Below, one piece after another: positions 34,601-41,520 of a stretch of DNA of 63,103 nt. Under the pieces are notes generated by a model. The model was not told the origin of the DNA and searched no databases. It saw nothing but the letters and a program-made list of their open reading frames with translations. Position 1 is the first letter of the stretch. Every line of letters starts with the position of its first letter. This DNA comes from Candidatus Cryptobacteroides intestinavium. GTDB taxonomy: Bacteria > Bacteroidota > Bacteroidia > Bacteroidales > UBA932. The position numbers and the translations under genes are program-made. The stretch covers positions 1 to 63,103 of the forward strand of contig JADIMI010000050.1 of NCBI GenBank assembly GCA_017694845.1. Reading direction: 5' to 3'.

Positions 34601-34843
34601 CCTTCTGACTCCTGTAGCACCGTTGACCGCTGTCTCTATCGGGAAGGTGACAAGCTGCTCCACCTCCTCCGCCGCCATACCGTTGGCTTCGGTCATCACT
34701 ACGACAGTGGGTGCGTTGAGATCAGGGAAGACATCCACCTCGGCATTGAACGTCCGGTGCAGTCCCGCCACCAGCAGAAGGACTGCGGCGACAAGTATCA
34801 GCAGGCGGTTCTCGAGAGAAAAACGTATGATTCTGTCAAGCAT
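31661..34843 (-). CDS. CusA/CzcA-type heavy-metal RND efflux pump
   Basis: A 1060-residue inner-membrane proton antiporter with the RND plan of 12 helices and two large periplasmic loops. The N-terminus LDRIIRFSLENRLLI, the segment AEVDVFPDLNAPTVVVMTEA, the fourth-helix motif GSLVDDAIVDVENVW with the proton-relay Asp residues, and the second-half ISLFGIATRNGMLLI place it in the heavy-metal efflux group. Zn/Co/Cd versus Cu/Ag cannot be decided here. The normal C-terminus seems to end near FYELLHRKED; the last 30 residues (containing HPERSEGSE) are translated from repeat copies, so an inserted repeat has extended the protein. Confidence 0.93.
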   Translation of the reverse strand: MLDRIIRFSLENRLLILVAAVLLLVAGLHRTFNAEVDVFPDLNAPTVVVMTEANGMAAEEVEQLVTFPIETAVNGATGVRRVRSSSTTGFSVVWVEFDWGTDIYLDRQIVSEKLATVTESLPDNVGNPVLGPQSSILGEVLIVGLTSDSTSMLDLRTLADWTIRPRLLSTGGVAQVAVLGGDIKEYQVLLHPRKMKHYGVTLAEVMDVTRNMNGNVNGGVIYEYGNEYIVRGVVSTDDVEKMSRAVIKTVDGAPVTLGDVADVQVGASQPKLGLASEKGKPAVLLTVTKQPDTGTIELTAKLEAALEDLEKNLPADVNVSTDIFRQSRFIESSIDNVKNSLLEGALFVVIVLFLFLANVRTTVISLVTLPLSLLISVLVLHYMGMTLNTMSLGGMAIAIGSLVDDAIVDVENVWKHLRENRMLPPSDRRPVLEVVYNASREVRMPILNSTLIIIVSFIPLFFLSGMEGRMLIPLGVAFIVALFASTVVALTLTPVLCSYLLGGKKDAAVPKEAFLAVWLKKHYRVALEWALRHKAAVVGTTLTLFCVALGLFFTLGHSFLPSFNEGSFTINVSSLPGISLEESDRIGRQAEELLLSIPEIQTVARKTGRAELDEHALGVNVSEIEAPFELKDRSHEELLAEVRQKLSTIVGANIEIGQPISHRIDAMLSGTQASIAVKLFGDDLNEMFSIGNRIKDVISDVEGIADLNVEQQIERPELKIVPRREMLARYGIPLSAFNEFVSVNMSGEVVSYVYEQGKTFDLVVRADEDSRGTMEHIRNLMIDDADGNKIPLSYVADVVSATGPNTINRENVKRKIVISANTAGRDLRSVVNDIQDRVDEHIVLPEGYHIEYGGQFESEQAASRTLLLTSLMSIVVIFLLLYMEFKSTVQSGVVLLNLPLALIGGVFALLLTTGEVSIPAIIGFISLFGIATRNGMLLINRYNHLRYEGVSVHESIIHGSLDRLNPILMTALSSALALIPLALRGDLPGNEIQSPMAKVILGGLLTSTFLNALIVPIFYELLHRKEDQCHLEHPGCHPEDSGCHPERSEGSETRKIEPIK
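31690..31760. repeat. Repeats forming the 3' end of the RND pump gene
   Basis: One inverted family-A copy (31690-31717, CAGATCCTTCGC...GATGACA) and two shorter remnants ending in GATGACA. They are read in frame as the tail of the pump protein. Confidence 0.85.
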
Positions 34844-34857
34844 GGCACACCTCCGTC

Positions 34858-36024
34858 TCAGTGGTTATGAGTATGTGCAGGTATGGCATTGCTTGCGGAG
34901 GCGAGCCTGACGTGTATGGCTCCCTCGACAACGACCATCTCTCCCCCTTCCAGGCCCGACAGTATCTCCGCCCTCAGTCCGTCGGTCGCCCCGACAGTCA
35001 CCGGCTGCTTCCTGTAGCAGTCCTCATCCAGACGGACATAGACGAAATATACCCCCTGCTCCTCGGTAAGGGCGGATACAGGAAGACTTATCACGTTGTC
35101 CCTTTCCTCTCCCATAAGCCATATCTCGGCATAGGAACCAGGAATAATGTCCTCCGTCCGGTTCAGGACAAATGTCACAGGAATGAATGGAGAAGCCTCA
35201 CCGGTATTTCTTCCATAGGATACCAGCCGTCCTCCGAGTCCGGATGCGCTGTAGACCCTGTCACCGTACTGGAGACGGAAATTGGCATCACATATCCCCG
35301 GTATTCTGGCGGCATAACGTTCAGACACATCTGCCGCAAGGTAAAGCCTGTCGTTGGAGGAGACTACTGCAAGAGGCTGTCCTACAGACACATAATCACC
35401 TGACTTCACAAGACAGCTGCTGACATACCCGTTCTTCGGGGAAATGACGGCCGCTCCGCCATCTGATGCTCCGCCTCCCGATATCGCTTCATATTTCAGA
35501 CGCGCGGTTTCATATCTGGAGCGTATGCTGTCGAATTCCTTGCGGGAAACGATATTCTCATCCACAAGACTGGCCGCCCTGTCATACTCGGCCTTCGCGG
35601 TTTCATATTCAATCTTCGCTCTTTTGACCGGATCACCATCCATAAGGCCGTCCGAAGCTATCGAAAACAGGATCTCATCCTCCGAGACCCCGACGCCTTC
35701 GGCGAGATTCTTACGGAAGTTCACTATACCGGAGACATTGGCTACAATGGTCACTGCATCTCCCGGAGCGCACTCGATATCTCCCCCCGCCACTATGACA
35801 TCCCGGAATATGCCCGGTTCGACTATCTTCGACACCACCCCGGCCGCCTCGGCCTTTGCCGCCGGAAGGGATATCTCCCCTGAATGCCGGTGAGCGGCCT
35901 CGCTGTGCCCGGCCTCTTCCGTCCCGTGAACATGCTCCTCGTGTCCGTCCCCGTGCTTCGGTGCATTGCTGCAAGATACAGCGGCGATGCATATCCCGAC
36001 AGCCAAAAGATTGATGATTCTCAT
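34858..36024 (-). CDS. CusB/CzcB-type periplasmic adaptor, His-rich lipoprotein
   Basis: A 388-residue adaptor with a lipoprotein signal (Cys18 in AVSC). Right after the lipid site is a stretch with many His and Glu residues (about 24-48), and the protein ends in HTHNH; both could bind the exported metal. The core has lipoyl halves (about 85-115, and again at AVISPKNGYVSSCLV), a short coiled-coil with EYETAKAEYDRAASLV, a beta-barrel and a C-terminal domain. First gene of the pump operon; its promoter carries a 15-bp palindrome and the gene for a Fur-family regulator lies just upstream. Confidence 0.92.
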   Translation of the reverse strand: MRIINLLAVGICIAAVSCSNAPKHGDGHEEHVHGTEEAGHSEAAHRHSGEISLPAAKAEAAGVVSKIVEPGIFRDVIVAGGDIECAPGDAVTIVANVSGIVNFRKNLAEGVGVSEDEILFSIASDGLMDGDPVKRAKIEYETAKAEYDRAASLVDENIVSRKEFDSIRSRYETARLKYEAISGGGASDGGAAVISPKNGYVSSCLVKSGDYVSVGQPLAVVSSNDRLYLAADVSERYAARIPGICDANFRLQYGDRVYSASGLGGRLVSYGRNTGEASPFIPVTFVLNRTEDIIPGSYAEIWLMGEERDNVISLPVSALTEEQGVYFVYVRLDEDCYRKQPVTVGATDGLRAEILSGLEGGEMVVVEGAIHVRLASASNAIPAHTHNH

Positions 36025-36052
36025 TTTTGCAGTCTTTTGAAATTTCCGGCTG

Positions 36053-36060
36053 CAAATCTA
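36053..36060 (-). promoter_or_regulatory. -7 box of the metal efflux operon
   Basis: On the minus strand TAGATTTG fits TAnnTTTG, with the predicted start near 36046 and the adaptor ATG at 36024. The -33 region is covered by the palindrome at 36073-36087. Confidence 0.55.
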
Positions 36061-36072
36061 CCGGTTTATCAC

Positions 36073-36087
36073 TGCAACCTCATTGCA
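36073..36087. promoter_or_regulatory. Palindromic operator TGCAA-N5-TTGCA
   Basis: A perfect 5-bp inverted repeat with a 5-bp centre, lying just upstream of the -7 box of the efflux operon and 10 bp after the stop codon of the Fur-family regulator. Position and symmetry fit a binding site for that regulator. Metal or redox control is inferred. Confidence 0.55.
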
Positions 36088-36096
36088 ATATGCAGA

Positions 36097-36522
36097 TCAG
36101 ATAGAACCGCTGTCTTTCTTACCCGAACACCTGTCACAGATGCCCTTGATAGTATAGTTCACGGAACGGACCTCGAAGCCATCGGGCAGATCGACCGAAG
36201 GGACATTTATCATTTTAAGGCAATATGTCTCGTGACAGACTTCACAATAGAAATGCGTGTGCATATCAGCCTCATCCCCGAGGCCGATGATCTCATATTT
36301 TTCAGAACCGCTGCCATCCTCGAACGAATGGACCAGCTGCTGCTGGCGGAAAAGGTTCAATGTCCTGAAAATGCTTGACTTGTCCACGGTCTCAAGACTG
36401 GTCTCCAGATCTGACAGAGAAAGGGAATGGTTTGCCTGGAGCATCGCGCCAAGCACCAGTATCCGGTTAGCCGTCGGCTTTATACCATGGCTCTCAAGGA
36501 GTTCTATACATTTTTCATTCAT
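36097..36522 (-). CDS. Fur-family metal-responsive transcription regulator
   Basis: A 141-residue regulator with the Fur winged helix (IKPTANRILVLGAMLQANHSLSLSDLE, then DKSSIFRTLNLFRQQQLV as recognition region) and the dimerisation domain with HTHFYCEVCHETYC and GICDRC. The two CxxC pairs (Cys93/96 and Cys129/132) form the structural zinc site. Which metal it senses (zinc, iron or another) is not decided by these motifs. Its place directly upstream of a metal pump suggests control of that pump, as repressor or anti-repressor. The ATG at 36522 gives the normal family start; the 52 codons upstream are leader sequence. Confidence 0.88.
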   Translation of the reverse strand: MNEKCIELLESHGIKPTANRILVLGAMLQANHSLSLSDLETSLETVDKSSIFRTLNLFRQQQLVHSFEDGSGSEKYEIIGLGDEADMHTHFYCEVCHETYCLKMINVPSVDLPDGFEVRSVNYTIKGICDRCSGKKDSGSI

Positions 36523-36582
36523 GGTTCCGTCTGTTTTCTGCAGATTTATGAAATGCCATCGACCGGAGGACAGGCAAGACTG

Positions 36583-36590
36583 CAAATATA
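36583..36590 (-). promoter_or_regulatory. -7 box for the Fur-family gene
   Basis: TATATTTG on the minus strand fits TAnnTTTG, with a start near 36576 and a leader of about 54 nt. The -33 box is not clear. Confidence 0.45.
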
Positions 36591-36619
36591 GCACTTTATT
36601 CCGGTTATTCTCCGGGAAA

Positions 36620-37297
36620 TCAGTCAGTATGGCCGAACATAAAACCGACGTATATCCTTGGTCCGGACACGAAATCATCTTCGGGATTGGTCACATTCAG
36701 CAGCCAGTCAGCCTTGAATACCACATTGACCTTCCGGTTCACGGCGACTTCCACCCCGGCGAACGGGGCGACCGCCATAAAGCCGTATTTCCTGTATGAG
36801 ATAAAATCCTCGGCTACATAGTCATCCTCAACGGGAGAAAGGATAACGGTATTGGTCTGGCTGCCGCCCCCTACAGTCCCTCCGACAAAAAACCGGCATC
36901 TGTTCCCGACCTTCCAGGCGCTGTCGGCCAGAAGACCTCCCCAGCCGGTCTTGGCGTGGCTGTGATATTCCCCATAGGTCAGCGTAGACACATAGCCCTC
37001 CGCTCCTACCCTGAGATGCTTCCCGAAAAGGAACCTGATGGCACCGCCGATCCCGAACGGAGCACCTCCGACTGCCAATGTCCGGCTGCCTGCGGCAGGA
37101 GATGCTACAGTGATGTCACGGCTGGACACATAACCCGTATGCAGCATCATTCCTCCGATGAATCCCCTGTAGGCCATTGTACCGGCCGGCTTCCTCTCCT
37201 CCTCTGCGGTTTCATTGCCTTCAATATGACCGGCCCTGGCAATAAAAAGGCTGCCTGACAACAGACAGCCTGTAAGCATAAGAATCAACTTCTTCAT
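36620..37297 (-). CDS. Small outer-membrane beta-barrel protein
   Basis: A 225-residue protein with a clear signal peptide (MKKLILMLTGCLLSGSLFIARA). The mature part has alternating hydrophobic and polar residues and many Gly and aromatic residues (for example FIGGMMLHTGYVSS, LRVGAEGYVSTLTYG, FFVGGTVGGG), with a terminal VGFMFGHTD, as in eight-stranded porin-like barrels. No specific family is recognised. It lies between the Fur-family gene and the SPFH gene, in the same direction, with its own -7 box. The ATG at 37297 is preferred to one 57 bp upstream, which would precede the signal peptide. Confidence 0.75.
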   Translation of the reverse strand: MKKLILMLTGCLLSGSLFIARAGHIEGNETAEEERKPAGTMAYRGFIGGMMLHTGYVSSRDITVASPAAGSRTLAVGGAPFGIGGAIRFLFGKHLRVGAEGYVSTLTYGEYHSHAKTGWGGLLADSAWKVGNRCRFFVGGTVGGGSQTNTVILSPVEDDYVAEDFISYRKYGFMAVAPFAGVEVAVNRKVNVVFKADWLLNVTNPEDDFVSGPRIYVGFMFGHTD

Positions 37298-37325
37298 CTG
37301 TCTCCCTGTATTCTTGCAAAGAGTG

Positions 37326-37333
37326 CAAATATA
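37326..37333 (-). promoter_or_regulatory. -7 box for the beta-barrel protein gene
   Basis: TATATTTG on the minus strand, with a start near 37319 and the ATG at 37297. It lies between the SPFH stop and this gene. No clear -33 box. Confidence 0.45.
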
Positions 37334-37350
37334 GGGATTTTTCAGATATG

Positions 37351-38334
37351 TCATTTACCTTCCTTGAACATATCCTGGAAACAGCCTATGGAGCTCATCA
37401 TTGACGATGCTTCATACGGCATATAGACAAGCTTGCTGTCCTTGCCGGATGACATTTCCTTGAGGGCCTCGATATATTTCTCTGCCAGCATATATGTGGC
37501 GGGCGACATATTCGTACCGTTAATCGCATCCGTTATCTTTCCGATCGCCTCTGCCTCCGCCTGCGCCTGGAGCAGCTTGGCCTCGGCATCTGCCTGTGCC
37601 TTGAGTATCTTGGACTGCTTCTCGGCCTCGGACTGGTTGATCAGCGCAGCCTTCTCTCCTTCCGACTTCAGTATCGCCGCCTGCTTTTCCCCTTCAGCGC
37701 TCAATATCAGCGCCCTCTTCTCCCGTTCCGCCTTCATCTCCTTCTCCATTGCCTCCTTGACACTTGCCGGAGGGATGATATCCTGAAGCTCCACTCTGTT
37801 GACCTTCACTCCCCACTTGTTTGTGGCATCATCCAGCACGGCCCTGATCTTGGAGTTGATCGTATCCCTCGATGTCAGGGTCTCATCAAACTTCATCTCT
37901 CCTATCACATTACGCAATGTGGTCTGGGTCAATGTCTCTATCGCATTCGGAAGGTTCTCTATCTCATAGACCGACTTGAACGGATCCGTAATCTGGAAAT
38001 AGATAAGCGCATTGATAATCGTCGACACGTTATCCTTGGTTATCACATTCTGTCCGGGGAAATCGAAAAGCTGCTCCCTGAGATCTATAGTGGAGGTAGT
38101 CTTTATCTTCCACAATGTATTGCCGTCATAATCCCTGTATGCGACACGTGTCTTGATGACCCTTGCCCTCTCGATGATAGGCAGGACTATGTTGATACCC
38201 GAGTTCAGGGTCCTGTTGTACTTTCCGAGACGTTCTATCACTTTCGTGGAAGACTGCTGGACAATGGTGAACCCTGCCAGCACATAGATGACCGCTATTA
38301 TGGCGACCAGTGAAATGATGATTGTTGTTGCCAT
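37351..38334 (-). CDS. SPFH/Band 7 membrane protein (QmcA-like)
   Basis: A 327-residue stomatin/prohibitin-type protein. One N-terminal helix (about 2-24, SLVAIIAVIYVLAGFTIV) is followed by the SPFH domain (QSSTKVIERLGKYNRTLNSGINIVLPI...) and a coiled-coil rich in Glu, Lys and Ala (about 200-270). Such proteins form large membrane-bound ring assemblies and often work with an NfeD partner in membrane microdomain upkeep. Here two NfeD genes directly precede it in the same operon, which supports that pairing. Confidence 0.93.
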   Translation of the reverse strand: MATTIIISLVAIIAVIYVLAGFTIVQQSSTKVIERLGKYNRTLNSGINIVLPIIERARVIKTRVAYRDYDGNTLWKIKTTSTIDLREQLFDFPGQNVITKDNVSTIINALIYFQITDPFKSVYEIENLPNAIETLTQTTLRNVIGEMKFDETLTSRDTINSKIRAVLDDATNKWGVKVNRVELQDIIPPASVKEAMEKEMKAEREKRALILSAEGEKQAAILKSEGEKAALINQSEAEKQSKILKAQADAEAKLLQAQAEAEAIGKITDAINGTNMSPATYMLAEKYIEALKEMSSGKDSKLVYMPYEASSMMSSIGCFQDMFKEGK

Positions 38335-38376
38335 ATCAATAACTATTTGAATATCATATGACCAGTCCCGGCGGGA

Positions 38377-38805
38377 TCAGTCCAGCCTGTGGACAGTCAA
38401 AATGTTTGAATCCTGCCCTGTAATCCTCACCGTAGCGCCTGCAGGTATCTCATTGCCATCATCCGACACTATCTGCCATTCGTCCCCGTACACCTTGACC
38501 ATTCCGGGAGAGTCCTTCCCTACAGGTACGGACACCCGGACCTCCCGTCCGATCAGAGAGTCCATATTGGATGGCCTGCTTCCTTTCGAGAAGTAGCGGA
38601 GCATCACTGGACGGACAGTGAAAAGAGAGACAAAGGAAAGGATGGCGAATGCGAGCAGCTGTCCCCAGAGCGGGGCGTTGCACAGAGCCGCGACAGCACC
38701 CCCGAGGGCGCCGACAGCAATACATATCACAGCGAATCCGCTCGTGAAGATTTCAATGATGAAAAGCAGCAGAGCCGCTATCACCCAGATATGCCAGACT
38801 TCCAT
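38377..38805 (-). CDS. NfeD-family protein (second of a tandem pair)
   Basis: A 142-residue protein with two or three N-terminal membrane helices (MEVWHIWVIAALLLFIIEIF, then AVICIAVGALGGAVAAL and LLAFAILSFVSLF) and a C-terminal OB-fold soluble domain (LIGREVRVSVPVG... to VRITGQDSNIL). NfeD proteins of this short form act with SPFH proteins. It is closely related to the gene at 38833, from which it is separated by 27 bp; the pair arose by tandem duplication. Confidence 0.9.
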   Translation of the reverse strand: MEVWHIWVIAALLLFIIEIFTSGFAVICIAVGALGGAVAALCNAPLWGQLLAFAILSFVSLFTVRPVMLRYFSKGSRPSNMDSLIGREVRVSVPVGKDSPGMVKVYGDEWQIVSDDGNEIPAGATVRITGQDSNILTVHRLD

Positions 38806-38832
38806 ACCAATACCGTATATATAATCGGAAGA

Positions 38833-39258
38833 CTAAAGCTTCTTCACCTTAAGAAGGCCCGTATTCTGTTTCAGGACTTCCACCTCATCCCCGGGCCGGA
38901 TCTCATCTCCATCGACGACCGACACCTGCCAGTCGTATTCTCCGATACGGATCCGACCGACAGTATTTGCCGGTATCGGTTCAGTTGCCTTCAGTACCTT
39001 GCCTACGTGCGGTCCTGTCTTGGCGCGCCTTATCCCTTTCTGCTGATAATGATGAATCACAGGTCTCACCGATACGAAGACAAACAAAGTCACCAGTACA
39101 AAAGCAAGGATCTGAACCCAGACAGGGGTATCGCAGATAGCGGCGATCGTACCGCCTACCGCACCTATAGCCAGACATACTACAATATAACCGCTCGCGA
39201 AGATTTCAATGATGAAAAGCAGCAGAGCCACTATCACCCAGATATGCCAAGGTTCCAT
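38833..39258 (-). CDS. NfeD-family protein (first of a tandem pair)
   Basis: A 141-residue protein almost the same as its neighbour in the first 20 residues (MEPWHIWVIVALLLFIIEIF) and in plan: membrane helices then an OB-fold domain (HVGKVLKATEPIPANTVGRI... VEVLKQNTGLLKV). The OB-fold parts differ more, so the two NfeD proteins may bind different partners or form a heteromer with the SPFH protein. It heads the NfeD-NfeD-SPFH operon behind a consensus promoter. Confidence 0.9.
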   Translation of the reverse strand: MEPWHIWVIVALLLFIIEIFASGYIVVCLAIGAVGGTIAAICDTPVWVQILAFVLVTLFVFVSVRPVIHHYQQKGIRRAKTGPHVGKVLKATEPIPANTVGRIRIGEYDWQVSVVDGDEIRPGDEVEVLKQNTGLLKVKKL

Positions 39259-39287
39259 AGTCAGATAGTTTTAGTGTCAATTCGAGG

Positions 39288-39306
39288 ATTCCTTTCAAAA
39301 AGGAAT
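39288..39306. repeat. 8-bp hairpin in the NfeD operon leader
   Basis: ATTCCTTT (39288-39295) and AAAGGAAT (39299-39306) form a perfect stem with a 3-nt loop. It lies between the promoter and the first NfeD start codon, so it would be in the mRNA leader. Confidence 0.4.
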
Positions 39307-39315
39307 TACCGCTTA

Positions 39316-39345
39316 CAAAATTAGCAAAATAATCCTTTTATCAAA
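39316..39345 (-). promoter_or_regulatory. Promoter of the NfeD-NfeD-SPFH operon
   Basis: On the minus strand TTTG (39345-39342), an 18-bp spacer and TAATTTTG (39323-39316) match the Bacteroidota promoter. Transcription should begin near 39309, 50 nt before the ATG at 39258. Confidence 0.6.
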
Positions 39346-39393
39346 GAGCCTGACAGAAAAATCTTTAACTTCCGATACGGGACGGCATCAGAG

Positions 39394-40764
39394 TCACAGT
39401 CCGGCATGGCGGCGGACTTTCCTGAGCACCACGAAAAACATTATGATCTCCGCGCCGAAAGTCAGGATCCAGGAGATCGGATATGAGATGTATATGCTGT
39501 CAAGAGTATGGAACTCATCGATCCGGAAGACTGTCATTATCCACCCGACCCTGAACACGACCACTCCGAGGATGGCGGTAACCATCGGCAGCGTCGAATA
39601 CCCGAGCCCCCTGAGGGAGCCGGTCACCGTGTCCATTATCCCGCACAGGAAATACGGGAGACATACATACATCATCCTTGTGAGACCGCAGTCGATCGCA
39701 GCAGTCTCATCCGTTATGTATATCCCGAGAAGAGGGCGGCCGAAGCCATAGATCAAAGCGCTCAGTGCAAGTCCCACCACCGTGACATATATGAGACAGA
39801 GCCTGGTTATGCTGCTCACTCTGTCGAATTTCCTTGCTCCGGCGTTCTGCCCCGTGAAATTCATCGAGGTCTGCTGGAACGCGTTCATACAGACATACTC
39901 GAATCCCTCGATATTGGCTGCCGCCGCATTGCCGGTCATCGCTATATGGCCGAACGAATTGACAGAGGACTGGATCACCACGTTGGAGACGGAGAACAGC
40001 GAACCCTGTATGCCCGCCGGAAGCCCGACCATTATTATCTTGCGGAGTGCATTCCTGCGGAAACGCATCTTTTTCGGGAAGAAACGACATGCATCCTCCC
40101 TGCGCATCAGGTCCCTTATGACAAGCCCCGCAGCCAATATCTGGGAAATGGCAGTAGCCAGCCCGACTCCTTCCACTCCCATCCCGCAAAGAGGCACAAA
40201 CACCAGATTGAGCAGCACATTGAGCACTCCTGCCATAGAAAGATATATCAGAGGGGTGGACGTGTCCCCGACAGCCCTGAGTATGGAAGCGCCGAAATTG
40301 AAGACCATCATAAATGTCATTCCGGAGAAATACATCCTCATATACGCGGTGGACTGGTCGATGACATTGTCCGGGGTCGCCATCATCAGCAGAAGCGGCT
40401 TCGCGAAGATTATTCCGGCTACAGTCAGCCCCAGTCCGCTTATGACGGCTGTCGGTATTGCAGTATGCACTATACTCGAGACCTGGTCGTCATCTCTGGC
40501 TCCGACACCTTGCGCCACCCCGACTCCGGCGCCTATGGAGAAGCCGATGAACAGGTTGACTATGAGGTTGATCAGAGCTCCGGTAGCTCCGACCGCCGCC
40601 AGGGCTATGCTCCCGCAGAACCGGCCGGCGATTATCAGGTCTACAGCCATGAAGAGCAGCTGGAGCAGTCCGGTCATAATGATGGGGACAGTGTACACTA
40701 TGATCATCCGCCATAGCGGTCCCTGAGTCATATCCATTACACCTGTCCTTCTCATATCATCCAT
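39394..40764 (-). CDS. MATE-family efflux transporter
   Basis: A 456-residue inner-membrane antiporter with about 12 helices in two related halves. The MATE pattern is visible: GPLWRMIIVYTVPIIMTGLLQLLFMAVD at the start, GALINLIVNLFIGFSIGAGVGVAQ, a second half starting near IIMVGLPAGIQGSLFSVSNVV, and MNFTGQNAGARKFDR. Such pumps exchange cationic drugs or metabolites for sodium or protons. The substrate is not predictable. The ATG at 40764 (MDDMRRTGVMDMTQGP) fits the family; the open frame extends 81 bp further but those codons are not conserved-looking and overlap the divergent promoter. Confidence 0.93.
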   Translation of the reverse strand: MDDMRRTGVMDMTQGPLWRMIIVYTVPIIMTGLLQLLFMAVDLIIAGRFCGSIALAAVGATGALINLIVNLFIGFSIGAGVGVAQGVGARDDDQVSSIVHTAIPTAVISGLGLTVAGIIFAKPLLLMMATPDNVIDQSTAYMRMYFSGMTFMMVFNFGASILRAVGDTSTPLIYLSMAGVLNVLLNLVFVPLCGMGVEGVGLATAISQILAAGLVIRDLMRREDACRFFPKKMRFRRNALRKIIMVGLPAGIQGSLFSVSNVVIQSSVNSFGHIAMTGNAAAANIEGFEYVCMNAFQQTSMNFTGQNAGARKFDRVSSITRLCLIYVTVVGLALSALIYGFGRPLLGIYITDETAAIDCGLTRMMYVCLPYFLCGIMDTVTGSLRGLGYSTLPMVTAILGVVVFRVGWIMTVFRIDEFHTLDSIYISYPISWILTFGAEIIMFFVVLRKVRRHAGL

Positions 40765-40832
40765 ATCATTTCTGCGGCGCGAAGTTAAATAAAATCCGGA
40801 TACATTATCCAGCCTGATTCGCAGAAAGTATT

Positions 40833-40840
40833 TAAATTTG
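40833..40840 (+). promoter_or_regulatory. -7 box for the deoxynucleoside kinase gene
   Basis: TAAATTTG fits TAnnTTTG; start near 40847, ATG at 40865. The TTG at 40838 that could extend the reading frame is inside this box and is not a likely start codon. Confidence 0.5.
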
Positions 40841-40864
40841 CACACTGATCACACGGAGAATATT

Positions 40865-41476
40865 ATGCATATAGGAATAGCAGGCAACATAGGATGCGGC
40901 AAGACTACGCTCACGCGGATGCTGGCGGAGCATTACGGATGGACACCGAAATACGAGGCTGTCACATACAATCCATACCTGGAGGACTACTACAGTGACA
41001 TCAGCCGATGGTCATTCAACCTCGAGGTCTATTTTCTTACACAGAGGTTCAAGGATGTGCTGGAGATATCCAGGTCGGAAGATGTGGTGATCCAGGACAG
41101 GACGATATTCGAGGGAGTGTATATATTCGTCGCGAACAACAGGGCAATGGGCAACCTGTCGGAAAGGGATTTCAACACATATATGGACCTGTTCCACCTG
41201 ATGATGTCCATGGTGAAGGCTCCTGACCTGCTTATATACCTGAAATCCTCGATCCCGCACCTCGTAAGCCAGATCGCGAAACGCGGACGGGACTATGAAA
41301 AAAGCATAAGCATCGAATACCTCACCGGCCTGAACGAAAGGTATGACAAATGGATATCCGGATATGAAGGGGAAGTCCTGACAATAGATGCGGACGGGCT
41401 CGACTTCCAGAACCGTCCGGAGGATTTCTCCCTAATCACCGACCGCATCGATGCCAGGCTCTACGGGCTGTTCTGA
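40865..41476 (+). CDS. Deoxynucleoside kinase
   Basis: A 203-residue P-loop kinase of the dNK family, which phosphorylates deoxynucleosides in the salvage pathway. The P-loop is GNIGCGKTT (7-15). Other family marks are the substrate-side NPYLEDYYSD, the DRT motif at 78-80 in VIQDRTIFEG, and a LID-like segment RGRDYEKSISIEYL. Many Bacteroidota carry such kinases, often acting on deoxyadenosine or deoxyguanosine; specificity here is unknown. The ATG at 40865 places the P-loop at the usual distance from the N-terminus. It is transcribed away from the MATE gene. Confidence 0.92.
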   Translation: MHIGIAGNIGCGKTTLTRMLAEHYGWTPKYEAVTYNPYLEDYYSDISRWSFNLEVYFLTQRFKDVLEISRSEDVVIQDRTIFEGVYIFVANNRAMGNLSERDFNTYMDLFHLMMSMVKAPDLLIYLKSSIPHLVSQIAKRGRDYEKSISIEYLTGLNERYDKWISGYEGEVLTIDADGLDFQNRPEDFSLITDRIDARLYGLF

Positions 41477-41520
41477 CAGACAATATTCATCTGCCATACC
41501 GGATACCGACACAGCCGAAG

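Noticed and set aside
36523..36678. 52-codon N-terminal extension of the Fur-family gene
   Set aside because: Covers the promoter box and does not resemble the family; start at 36522 preferred.
39508..40716. 402-codon plus-strand open frame
   Set aside because: Lies antisense to the MATE gene, has a composition rich in His, Arg and Tyr without domain features; a shadow of high-GC third positions.
40838..40864. TTG start extending the deoxynucleoside kinase
   Set aside because: The TTG is inside the TAAATTTG promoter box; ATG at 40865 fits the family.
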